From assembly GCA_001275005.1 (NCBI GenBank), contig JWZX01003335.1, positions 1 to 42,529 on the forward strand: DNA of 42,529 bases. Reading direction: 5' to 3'. The position numbers and the translations under genes were made by a program. The notes beneath the pieces are model-generated. The model did no database searches and was not told the origin of the DNA. It worked only from the letters and a program-made list of their open reading frames with translations. Positions 29,601 through 35,600 of this stretch are shown in pieces. Source of the stretch: Chrysochromulina tobinii (lineage: Eukaryota; Haptophyta; Prymnesiales; Chrysochromulinaceae). Numbering within the stretch: position 1 is the first letter of the stretch; each line of letters starts with the position of its first letter.

Positions 29601-30735
29601 CGAGCGACGCATCGAAGCCGCGCCCGTCGGACGGCTTCGCCACCGGCCCGCGCGCCGACTCGGCGATCCCCGCCGCGAGGGCTGCCTCTTGACGGCCGGC
29701 TGCCGAAAGCCAGCGCGCCGAGCGCGGCGCGGTGGCGGCGCGTGCCGAGGCGGCCTTGGGCTTGGCGCGCCCGTAGCCCTTGAGCAGCGTGAGCAGCTCG
29801 CCCGTCTGCTTCATCTCGCCCACGGGGTCCATGGTCTGGTGCACGCGCACCGACACCTTGACGCCCGATCCTCCCTTTTGGCCTGCGCCGCGCCGCGCGG
29901 CGCACACGCGCAGCATCTCGATCTCGCGGCCGCAGTGCGCGTCGAGCTCACCCATGTGAACCTGGATGGTCGTGTCGTACCCTGGGCACTGCTCGACGCA
30001 CTGGATCAGCGTCTTCACGCGGAAGCCCTCGAGCTCCGCCGCGAGATGCACCTTGAGTAGGTACGGATCCAGCGTGGGCATCGGCAGGATCATCGCCGAT
30101 GCGCGGTCGGCGGTGCCGAGCAGCACCTGCGGCGAGAAGGCGATGATGGCCGAGGCCTTGAGGACCAGACCCGCGCGGATCGCCGCGTAGCCGCCCATCG
30201 ACGAGCCCATGCAAACCACCTCGCGCGGCTTGATCAGATCGATCTCCTTGCCCAGCTCGTCGATGACGCTGTCAAAGCCCTGATTCGGATCGATGCCGGC
30301 CTTGAGGCCGCGCTGGTACCAGCAGTGCGTCGCGTCGCGCACGAAAATAGCATACTTGACGTTGGCCTTCTTGCACAGCTTGAGGAACGCGGTGTGCGTG
30401 ACGCCCTCAGTCGCGCCGTTGCCGCCGAAGCAGTCATTCTCGCCGCCAAAGCAGATCATGAGGACGTCTTTCGAGGCGGAGCCTTCGTCCTCCGCCGAGT
30501 ACGACTTGGAGACCGCGGCGCCATCGAGGCGCGAGCGCCGCGCGGCGCACTCCTCCGAAAGCAGCAGCTTCATTTTGGCCATGTCGTCGCCCGCGTCCAT
30601 CGAGGCGAGCTTGTCGAGGATTTCGTCATCGTACTCCTCTGTAAACACGTCAGTCACCCACTGGGAGAAGGCAGTGACGTCAAAAAGCGGAGGCGGTCCC
30701 GCCGACAGCGGCGCCTCCGGGATCTGGCGATCCAT
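16573..30735 (-). CDS. Giant alpha/beta-hydrolase + 12-repeat protein
   Basis: A single uninterrupted exon of 14.16 kb encoding about 4720 aa. I start at the ATG at 30735 because its context (ACCATGG) is a strong Kozak match; the frame runs upstream to 30762 but only to a GTG. Residues 90-320 are alpha/beta-hydrolase-like: LMICFGGENDCFGG, then FVRDATHCWYQRGL, then a nucleophile elbow GSSMGG (Ser179) leading to AIIAFSPQ. A disordered basic linker follows, then from about residue 385 twelve repeats to the stop. Repeat 1 is diverged; repeats 2-12 carry the WP/FP-x-WE hallmark. No signal peptide or membrane segment, so probably cytosolic or cytoskeletal. I know no named family for the repeat. It ends neatly at the end of repeat 12, so it looks complete. 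The hydrolase is most like bacterial domains with RD..WY..G and GNSAGG-type motifs (from memory). Confidence 0.9.
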   Translation of the reverse strand: MDRQIPEAPLSAGPPPLFDVTAFSQWVTDVFTEEYDDEILDKLASMDAGDDMAKMKLLLSEECAARRSRLDGAAVSKSYSAEDEGSASKDVLMICFGGENDCFGGNGATEGVTHTAFLKLCKKANVKYAIFVRDATHCWYQRGLKAGIDPNQGFDSVIDELGKEIDLIKPREVVCMGSSMGGYAAIRAGLVLKASAIIAFSPQVLLGTADRASAMILPMPTLDPYLLKVHLAAELEGFRVKTLIQCVEQCPGYDTTIQVHMGELDAHCGREIEMLRVCAARRGAGQKGGSGVKVSVRVHQTMDPVGEMKQTGELLTLLKGYGRAKPKAASARAATAPRSARWLSAAGRQEAALAAGIAESARGPVAKPSDGRGFDASLDARALPGENELQFKALVAMWKKIEAEDLPGYFFWQKAAFELVHRNLMKIVAIFFEYCKKSAAPGTAGKGGADNFNMSQREWVSMCKAGAVPVSIGEINDAHRRCDRASKEDKEAAKTVGKGPARSDKALDCAEFLEALLRLSVKLLATSASGRKALKAGNGGEGFRRLLEKYLLPLAEVDSMAIMRATMASPEVLAVLDAMKEPLEKRFNAMAKRKTKILDPKKKPKGDGTKPEAVEVAQVSVENFIKDVEMAKLFIDKKIMVDNPISGEKMVECNVELSRVDGERAFIESQDGAEAMLAMITGDEKLMESSASMVFEEYGGAVAFCGLNMFRNVPELPPAEKVEAFARMLCNIGNKAHALDFIVEERVFEAVKYSLTKSLKRFNPDADLSADEKADEKLTNPDFVATWKRMILDDCHGWPLWEKDVFIIFAKYFEELGSIFSYYAKSGGTGTSADSAFKLQQAEVTNFALDCELTTKDFMMTRIHSLMEVSDQQDATIEEIGGAGGAAHRGGGGLEVRKGGDNSLEFHEFLELLMRVSFQRLNPKYGSVGNRDCSHGKYPECLEKMLAEKVMPKAKRDKLREVLEKLKVDPEVQKHFKKYEYIKEVIVNRNMFGTGGTSDPDRGLKKMFEAKAFETRSGIQKFGVVTLTLQTLTDWFGPDFDGTGKGRGLFKDIVVNPTPQVSGTVERPRHSNLSNLDLKGVFSTAQRTGESTGNSGVDYEEFLHVLGLCGHIKYEEIEEMSLADRVEGIIQNFLQDEDEHRVISKYCYPPLPRYDCETAKINDGEDKKLFARVKQVWSQMDLKHVYGFPLWEEGVFKLFHDNFEQLSSIFDYYAKSGTAGSSSSGALLTMQQTELQTLALDTGMTTDKFSMTRVINIFKRADQVDGTIKESKVNKNVLEGENAKAGDKGLELHEFFEAVVMLAFQRANPKWGEVGSNNKAFSIKADGSVRVEKAAKEEYILLPGCLETLFKDVLLKKAKTDTLAKIKKIMETDVACQAVFKEHRAYFKEAFSKRAVDSIEGGKQETWTLEAMMEDFLDRKLLNDQIIHPTPAVSGTTPPTVHVNLSWLDAKGAFATCQARQFEKMSKTTKSTSDTSMTFDEFYMCVALCGHIKYEEIEQMTVAQRMEGIFYNYRLFTEGEAAAGKHSKGVEHKHGRKDEHAWVSLCLYPPLPRYEPPAGTDPSYLACWKQMDLSHVIGYPMWEEGVFMLFGKYFPELSSIFQQYAKSGAAGSGSAISALTMQKTELTNLALDCQLANETFSMARVINIFERADQADDTMYRDETTGIVKGETAKGGDRGLVLHEFFECLVMMAVYRQNPKYGTVGNTTSKDGGDVLVHPLPGCLETLLTKSILTKAKTDQLTKTLKRIQKEPEVRAVINQYKAELKKAFEGASNKEFAATKAATMTLEKFIEQCNKRHVAKDIIVKPTPAISGAFVPDVHSNLSQLDIRGAFVTGQSTGGAAGGVGGQSSGSVVIDFEEFLCILGLCGHIKYEEIEKMDLATRVKSIYLNYLVKADEQKVISDCLYPPPPRFDPKSVQLPQKLASRILDTWGKMDLSHVFGFPIFEEAVFKGIAGSYEELTSIFTYYAKSGTAGATSADQAMTIQATELGNLALDLGILTESFNMTRIVNIYRRADQVDDTIKKSASDHRVEIGEDAKGGDRGLEFHEFLESMVMLGFSLANPKYGEVGNNFAADVDAGTAFMTLLKNFLLKKAKTDGLALVKAEIIASAECQEIFKAYRAKLRKEFDHMGKSGPMKVAGKLVINMEMFCDDCGQMNDSSAKHSHQLVKNITVTPTPAVRGMKMPEYHSNLSQLDIKGCFVTAQSVSITSGDMKGMDDAKETVDYDEWCICLGLCGYVKYEEIEEMSLAQRVAGIIANYLHEKDEHAVITEAVVAPVLRFDPKYSAPSGGQPIDEYEQALTTWNKMDLQHLYGFPVWEGAIFELIKANYGELLSIFMLYAKGKDYKSGKGSAAESTMMAQTELTEFAVDCSLATGEFPMTKIIELFERADVVDDAKDGKSKSGQKAGKGDGALELHEFLEALVMISFYRANPKFEEALKKDAKAVPTETFPACFESLLSKQVLVNAKRDEMANQLKIVQKDRAVLNKIRSRREAAEVLFQQLCAAEKTKGPKAPVPKLGIDAFVAAVQDRKLACDLVVKPVPAVAGEAVEDVHVCLTWQDAKQCFVTVQAGDADTETVYFDEFMMVLSLCGLIKYAEVKEKPGAGKPGIDNAGRCLGAIDNFLGTRNEVVVVSNALYPPIERYNPAASGASEAFLGTWAKMDLSHLAGFPLWEEGVFLTLYGSFDELISIFSQYAKSGSGNAKAAKDQELTMQQTELTDLALDCSLATDKFPMSRVIELFERADMADAKPGEAPKPGDGALELFEFLEAVVMLALFRANPSMTLAGDATKVDVPLPDCLVTMLKENLLLNAKRDQLAAVKAQLKQDGVQDAMQRRRDGLKRVFDKLCKSEKQKPGKGGPTLSMDVFTQDLFERGIARDVEITPTSPVKGKKLDPVVTKLSVIDAKGAFVTSQKVEKENTATTINFDEFMVCLALCGSIKYANVEKMSLAQKVDSLYTNYLGETDEQKCIDLCYPPPPRFNPAVKRNTGGPVPSATFMDTWKKMDLSHLFGFPEFEEGVFALLEKSFGELSSIFSQYSKSGTAGSASATSLQTMQKTEFFNFAMDCGVVSNHEQGFNATRVTNIFTRADQVDDTLKATKVKTLGVNKDAKAGDGSDKANVNTLQRAADRIQEVEITVMKGDFAQAGDHGLKLEEFLEAVVAMSLYYSNPDFGELGHNFSVDKPLPGCLESVLNGYILKNAKRDKLALIKASLETDRDCQMIMPGIRKALEKDFIETTKVGVRMVFGKQVMSMDMFQKQLQERRCIQDLMIKPTPKVKGQVFPVQKCNFSWLDAKGAFTTAQRGDGGEEGNESIDFDEFVIALALCGSIKYENIAEMTLATRFSGMVQNYLNEADEQFIVSEAVVPPPPRYDTSKAKPLKDQAEAEHKALLKVWSQMDLSHVFGFPLWEEELFGVFQRAYPELKSIFAQYAKSGSAGSGSALSAMTMQQTELTDLALDCELATEQFKMARINNIFMRADQKDDTFEVNKADSRAGSIKGKTAEKGNQALTMPEFFECLVMIAFARAQPEFGDVGKSSEAYVKEPLPGCLESMLTRNILVKAKRDVLMKYKKMVDKDPECVEALRVRKAALKLQFEAASQRDATTMTGTKDQFGNAGGEEDGSSSLLGIEMFNTDIAENPNTHLPRMCCEDLTIKPTPAITGDVVVPIKSNLSWLDVKGAFVTCQNDSDGFVTFEEWCSALALCGVIKYENVPDDKMTLGQKVAGMYDNYLQTRDAHSVVSEVLQPPAPRFTPTASSADKSFLAVWSKMNLTHVFYFPTWEKEVFMLLAKAHDELKIIFSGYAKSGTAGSSTATALFTMQKTELTNFALDCGISSSNDTEFPMVRVTGIYERGDQVDDTQVASKADKRVKVGKGAEAGDHGLEIHEFYEVLVMLAFAKANPKFGQLGQNTVDKVANPLPGCLETLLTKNILTKAKRDEMPALVKKIKEDPECQKLFKAHRAELANKFVLIAGKGEQGGKLSAASSKNIDGLSMKMDDFYDAMYDSKVVSDTTVAPRPPVVGQPMKKYAMGLSSIDAKSAFAAAQDGSEKQKLAVGDARQFVDFEEFMVALAVCGFIKYRAAIEDGMKLSQCVGGAINQLMERKSEQDVLTDALFPEPPRNKFFEKANPAVTGGPQLHAQFVNCWKEMVITDIVGFPVWEEAVFKLLQPNFEEIYGIFSNYAQSITGGQLQSTAWQAVTLQENELASFCRDSGLITAEFSIARVQSLYKDLCNNSPKLKEGLDLPAFMALLLHISLHRANPKLAGSGGIGEGVKDPLPGCFEAALTKNILGKAKKNRIVKIKTELMALDLSGPFKNTRSALKKEFEKIEKKREKKALMFFGTVTLTRPTIVGEFKDRNLVVIKKANPRPPTTGAPPAEVEVGLSALDVESAFILCQNGEHAADGGNDSIDFEEFLLLLAMCGMLKYADVASMDRNAKIEGIAKEFLGTSSDSDIVASAGGPVERYKPPKGGRLAAHWSKMDLSRVNGFPEWEEEVYGLLEAAYDDLEAIFLYYAGADKNMQQTELVDFVAGCGLAAPHYGLPKIVKLFDEVNKQTGATDSDLELHEFFQLIVQLAYAINGGGTAGGATAPVALRIMIESNLSRTARKAKLAELLAPLKADADVQAALGTAPAPPSPLSEASFIQQLQGKKLVRGAIVGDLRCDLTWLDASAAFLCSGGDYKMALALCGAVKYAKVAKMTDAQRVAGFLANLAGTSDEHKVVAAA
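29776..30465 (-). other. Alpha/beta-hydrolase-like domain of the giant protein
   Basis: Residues about 90-320 from the 30735 start. A strand leading to FGGEND fits the first core strand and oxyanion loop. GSSMGG at 177-182 fits the GxSxG elbow with Ser179 as nucleophile, and AFSPQ is the strand after it. Asp265, His267 and His299 are candidates for the rest of the triad; which are used cannot be settled by eye. The plus-strand paralogue has no equivalent. Confidence 0.7.
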
Positions 30736-31073
30736 GGTCGATGCGCGCGGCGCCCAGTGCACTCGCGATGAGGACCGAGAGAAAAGCCACCCTTCGTGCG
30801 CCCAAAGTCGCCCAAAAACTTGGCTGACCGAGGAATCTCAAAACGACGTTGCGCGAAAGTAACCACCTTTTTGAGTGCCCGAAAGACGCACAAAAGTGGA
30901 AAATGTGTGGATGCCGAAAGGGGGGGGATGCTGCCCTGCCGCCACCAATTCTTCAGACTGACAGTCGAACCTTATCGAGTGTTCTCGCGATCGTTTTCGG
31001 CGCCTTGGACGTCAAGATCGCGACCTCCCCTTCTCCAAGGGCCCCTTGTCTTCTCTCTCCGGTCAAAGAAATC
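30736..31073. promoter_or_regulatory. Divergent promoter: giant gene / small plastid-type gene
   Basis: 338 bases between head-to-head start codons. It includes a relatively AT-rich part (about 30805-30905), a G7 run at 30922-30928 and a CT-rich leader (31020-31062) just before the plus-strand start. Two genes must be started from here, so a shared bidirectional promoter is likely; no specific element can be identified. Confidence 0.45.
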
Positions 31074-31484
31074 ATGGCTCTCCTCGTCTCAGCCCTAGCG
31101 CTCAACGCGTTCGTGCTGATGGGCCCGGCGGTGTCGCCGGTGCGCACCACCGGCGCGGTCATGATTGCGGATGACGCTAAGGCCAAAGCGGCGTGGCTGG
31201 CGAAGCAAAACGCGCCGAGCTTCGGCCCCAAAGACGCCGCCAAGACGCGCGACGCTGCGCCGCCGGCAGGGGCTGCTGGCGCTGCCGTGCGATATGCCGC
31301 GCCTCCGGGCAAGGCGTACGGCCAGCCCCAGATTGCAGGTCTCACGGTCGCCCAGATCTACAAGAAGCAGGCTAAGGCTAAGAAGGATTACGAGGGCAAG
31401 GCCGTGGAGAGGTGCGAGGACCGCACTGGCAAGGGATGGGACACCAAGTCGAGGTACTGGCCGATTGGCACTCCGCACCTCTAA
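31074..31484 (+). CDS. Small protein with plastid-type leader, unknown
   Basis: 136 aa from the ATG at 31074; the frame is open upstream, but its first codon is TTG and the leader fits the ATG at 31074. Residues 1-20 are hydrophobic (MALLVSALALNAFVLMGP), like a signal peptide with an Ala-Phe near the cut site, followed by a Ser/Thr/Arg segment (AVSPVRTTGAVM): the two-part leader of nuclear-encoded plastid proteins in algae with complex plastids. The mature part is basic and Ala/Lys-rich (DDAKAKAAWLAKQNAPSFGP), then LTVAQIYKKQAKAKKDYEGK, ending RTGKGWDTKSRYWPIGTPHL. It has no second membrane segment. The small size and Lys-rich tail could suit a peripheral photosystem or thylakoid protein, but I do not recognise it. 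It sits alone between the two giant paralogues. Confidence 0.7.
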   Translation: MALLVSALALNAFVLMGPAVSPVRTTGAVMIADDAKAKAAWLAKQNAPSFGPKDAAKTRDAAPPAGAAGAAVRYAAPPGKAYGQPQIAGLTVAQIYKKQAKAKKDYEGKAVERCEDRTGKGWDTKSRYWPIGTPHL

Positions 31485-32610
31485 GCAAGTGGCCTTGCGG
31501 ACGAAGACTCCCAACCATGACGACGGCTTGGGCTTGTCCAACCCAGGCTGCGAGGCTGGAGGCAGACACCTTTTTGTCGGATTGATCACAGTGCTGGGAT
31601 TGATCGCGCCGTGCCTTCAATGTTACGAACGGTCCACATGGTGGTGAGCCGACGGCGTACACCACACCCGTACTTTTACATGGATAGCACCGTTGCGGCT
31701 GCTCACACAACGATAACGTGTGTGTGATTGTGTGAACCCGACAGCGACACGGCCATGTCAGAAATGTCAAATGAGAAATGACCGGATGTAATGTCTAAAT
31801 ATGTGACGAAAGGGCCGGGCCGGAGCGCGGACAGGCGATGGCGCGGCTCGTTTTCGTGAGTTTCTTTCTTTACCATCTCGATGGATCTGAACCTATACAC
31901 TTAACGTGAAGAACCTGTACACACACCGAGATACTACACAGATACACGGAGCGCTCCACGTTGTACACACATGTACCTCAGAACACGGTCAGTTGTCCGG
32001 TCAGAACTTTTAGTACCTGCTCTGAGAAAACCTCGAATGCCGTACACATAGAGTTCGACTGTTCGAGGTCACCCAACGATGGCTTCGGTGCGCCCGCCCG
32101 TCGGTGCACGGCCACGGTGGACAAGACGTTGGACCGTCTCGACGTCTCGAGCGACCCATGCTGACACTTTTCCCTGACGAGCGACGTCCTTTCTTCTCTC
32201 GGGGCGCGGCCCGCTCTGTTGCGTCTGACCTTCCTTCAGGGCGGTCAACGAACTTTTCCTAAACGGGTTAGACTATGCGCCCACCAGAGCGCGGTTTTCT
32301 CGCCCACCGGCCATCGCTTTTGGCGGCTCGCGGGTGTGTGCTCTCACGCGCGGCCGTCGCCGGCAATCCACCTGCTCTGCACCAACCCGCGCATCGAGAG
32401 GACCGTTCGCACCCCCTGGCGGCTGTATTTGTAGCTGCTGTGCACGCTCCGCCAGCCGTGGCGGCAGATGATGCCTCAGAGGCCGGCGCGGCCCTCCGCT
32501 GCCTCCGCTCACCTGCCGTGGCCTGCGGCAGCCTGCCTATGCGTGCTCATCGCCCACATTCGTCTCCCGCTCTTGCTACTTTCACAGCAGTCGTCGTCGC
32601 TGCTACCGCC
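31485..32610. other. Intergenic: upstream of second giant gene
   Basis: 1126 bases from the small gene's stop to the chosen start of the plus-strand giant gene. The first half (31620-32050) is clearly less GC-rich than its surroundings and has no supported ORF or RNA gene. An ATG at 32275 is in frame with the giant gene and would add 112 residues rich in Ala, Pro, Arg and His; I treat this part as probable 5' UTR because the paralogue has nothing similar and the ATG at 32611 stands directly before the homologous region. Confidence 0.5.
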
Positions 32611-35600
32611 ATGCCCAAGCCGGCGACGGATGGCTCTGGCTTCGTGGCTGAGCGCGATGCCGTCAAATTGGAAGGCGAGTCCGAGGCCTTTTTCAAAGGC
32701 CTTGTCAAGATGTGGGTCAAGATCGAAATCGAGGACCACCCGAACTGGTTCGACTGGCAGCTGCGTGTCTGGGATAAGATCCACACCAACCTGCCTGCCA
32801 TTGCCGGCCTGTACTTCGAGTACGCTAAGCGCGGCGGCTCGGCGGCGAAGAGCCCGACGGAGGGCTTCACAATGTCGCAGCGCGAGTGGGTGCAGTTTGT
32901 CAAGGACATGAAGCTTCCGATCCCGATCACGGAGATCAACGACGTGTTCCGGCGTGTCGATCGTGCCGACAAGGAGGAGCGTGAGAAGAACCCGAAAGCC
33001 AAGAACGACAAGCAGATGGTGCTCGCCGAGTTCCTTGAGGCGCTCACGCGCGCCGCTGTCAAGTGGATGAACGTGTCCAAGCAAGGCAAGCAGGACTACA
33101 AGGATGGGAAGACGGGCGAGTGGTTCGAGCGGCTGATCGACGAGTATGTGCTGCCGCTCGGCGAGCGCGACGTCATGAAGGAGTGGCGCGAGCATCTCGC
33201 CTCTGCCGAGATGGACGAGGTGCTCGCGCCCTTCAAGCCGAAGCTCCAGGAGAAATTCGCCGAGATCGTAGCTCGCACGCGCGCCTCGGGCGACCAGGGC
33301 AAGAAGGACTCTGCGCTAGAGGGCAAGAAGGGCGGCCCAGCCAAAGCGCAGACACAGAAGGGGAAGGCCTTTGAAGGCAAGGTACGCCGACGATGGAGGG
33401 TCGAACGCGCCGCTGCCGCCGCCGCCGCCGCAGCAGCAGCAGCAGCCGCCGCCGCCGCCGCCGCCCGCGCTCAAACGCACACACGCACGTGCGCACGCAC
33501 GCACGCACACCTACATTTACACATACTACCGTCATCCGACCGGCTACCCATCCGACCGCCTACGGCGGCTCCTCCCACAAACGTCCATGTGCCAGTCTCG
33601 TGGAGGCGATGGCAGTGGCAGCGGCTCGCCGCAGCCACAGCCGCTGCAGCGTTGAGACACTCGCGGCAGCGGCGATGACTGAGGCGGCGAGGTGATGGCT
33701 GAGGCGGCGAGGTGATGACGGTGGCGGCGAGGGGATCACGGAGGCGGCGAGGCGCCCCCAGTCCGCGTTCAATCGCAATGCCGGCGGTGTCAGGGTGCTC
33801 AACCCTGGCATGCACTGCCGTCGTGGCCGCTCCATCAGCTTCCGCTGCTTCCGTCCTTGCCACCGTTGCAGCAGCATTCGCGCTCTGGGTGGCTGCAGCC
33901 GCGGCCGCTACTGCCGCCGCCGCTGCCGCCGCTACTGCCGCCACACAGAGGCTACGCACAGGCTTCACACACATTCACAAGCACACCCCGCACGCGCGCT
34001 CGCGTCGCCCGCCGCGTCCGAGGCGTCACCTCCACGCTTGCCCCACGTTTCGCGAGCTCACGCCCCCTTCCCTGTTCCTTTTCCATTCTGACCCTCGCTC
34101 ACCCTCGCAGGCCAACGAGAAACAGAACAAGAAGGCGGCGGCAGAGGGGGCTGAGCTCGACGGTCCGGCAGCCGTGGTCAAGGACCTCGAGATGTGCAAG
34201 CTGCTGCTGGACATCAAGTGTGTCGTCGAGAACCCGGTCACGGGCGAGAGGCCCCTGATCTACATGATCGAGCTCTCGCGAATGGATGTGGAGCGCGGTT
34301 TCATCGAGTCACAGAACCGCGAGGAGGCGCTCGAGGCGATCGTCTCGGGCAACATGAGCAAGCTCGCGGACTCGAATGAACTCAACCTGGAAGAGTTCTA
34401 CAGGTGCATCGCCTTCTGCGGCCTCAACATGTTCCGCAACGTGAAGGAAATGCCGCCAACGGACCGCGTGCAGACGCTGCTTGAGATCTACGTGGGGGAT
34501 CCAGACAAGGCCACGCCAGCGGACCGAATCCGCGCGACCGTCAAGAAGGTGCTCTCAAAGGGGCTGGTGCGCTTCAACCCTTCGACGGACCTGAGCCCAG
34601 AGGAAGTGGGCGCCTCGAGCGTGAGCGAAGAGTTCATTGCGATCTGGAGCAAGATGATCCTCGACGATTGCCACGGCTGGCCGCTGTGGGAGAAGGAGCT
34701 GTTCCTGCTGCTCAGCTCCAAGTACGAGGATCTCTATTCCATCTTCACCTTTTACGCCAAGAGCGGCGGCGTGGGCACGAGCTCCACGAGCGGCTTCATG
34801 CTGCAGCAGCAAGAGCTCACGAACCTCGCGCTGGACTGCCAGTTGCCCACGCCCGACTTTGCCATGGCGCGCATTCAGCTGATCTGGAAGATGTCCGACC
34901 AGGGCGACAAGAAGCTCTCGGGCGACGCGGCCGTCGACCTGCGCCACGCGGCCACAGGCTCGGGCGACCGCGCTCTCGAGATCTTTGAGTTCTTCGAGGT
35001 GCTCGTTCGCCTCTCGCTGCAGCGCCAGAACCCGAAGCTCGGCTCGGTCGGGTTCGAGCACACCGTCGAGCAGCCGCTGCCCGGCTGCCTCGAGTACGTG
35101 CTCAATGAGCACATCATCAAGCTCGCCAAGAAGGACTCTCTCAAAGAGGTCCTGGACGCGCTCAAGGTGGACAAGGTGGCGCTCGCGCACTTCGAGACGC
35201 ACAAGAAGCGTCTGAAGAAGGCCTTCGAGGAGTTGGCCCTGAAGACGCGCGACGGCTCGCGCATGTTCGCGCAGGTGATGCTCACACCGCTCGTCATCGT
35301 CCAGGACTATGTCGACCGCAAGTGCACCAAGGATACGATGGTGACGCCCACGCCCGCAGTGACCGGCGACGACGTGCGGCCACGCCATTCGAACCTGTCG
35401 CAGCTCGACGTCAAGGGCGCGGTCACCACTGCGCAGGACAAGTCCGAGTCGACCGGCAACGCGGGCTCCAACTATGACGAGTGGTGCATGTGTCTCGGGC
35501 TGTGCGGCCACATCAAGTACGAGGAGATCTCGGAGATGAGCCTGGCGCAGCGCGTCGAGGGTATGATCCTCAACTACCTGGGCGAGAAGGATGAGCACGC

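Larger units (their letters stand above)
33382..34110 (+). other. 729-nt phase-0 intron in plus-strand giant gene
   Basis: It starts GTACGC and ends ACCCTCGCAG. Homology to the minus-strand paralogue runs up to 33381 and resumes at 34111 (VVKDLEMCKLLLDIK against FIKDVEMAKLFIDKK), and the frame between them closes. The paralogue has no intron here. The interior is mostly simple sequence: GCC/CAG triplets, a CGCA run, GGCGGCGAGG tandem units and GCC/GCT triplets. Confidence 0.85.

Noticed and set aside
32275-32610. Upstream in-frame ATG adding 112 residues to the plus-strand giant protein
   Set aside because: The added part is low-complexity Ala/Pro/His/Arg with no match in the paralogue; the ATG at 32611 directly precedes the homologous region.
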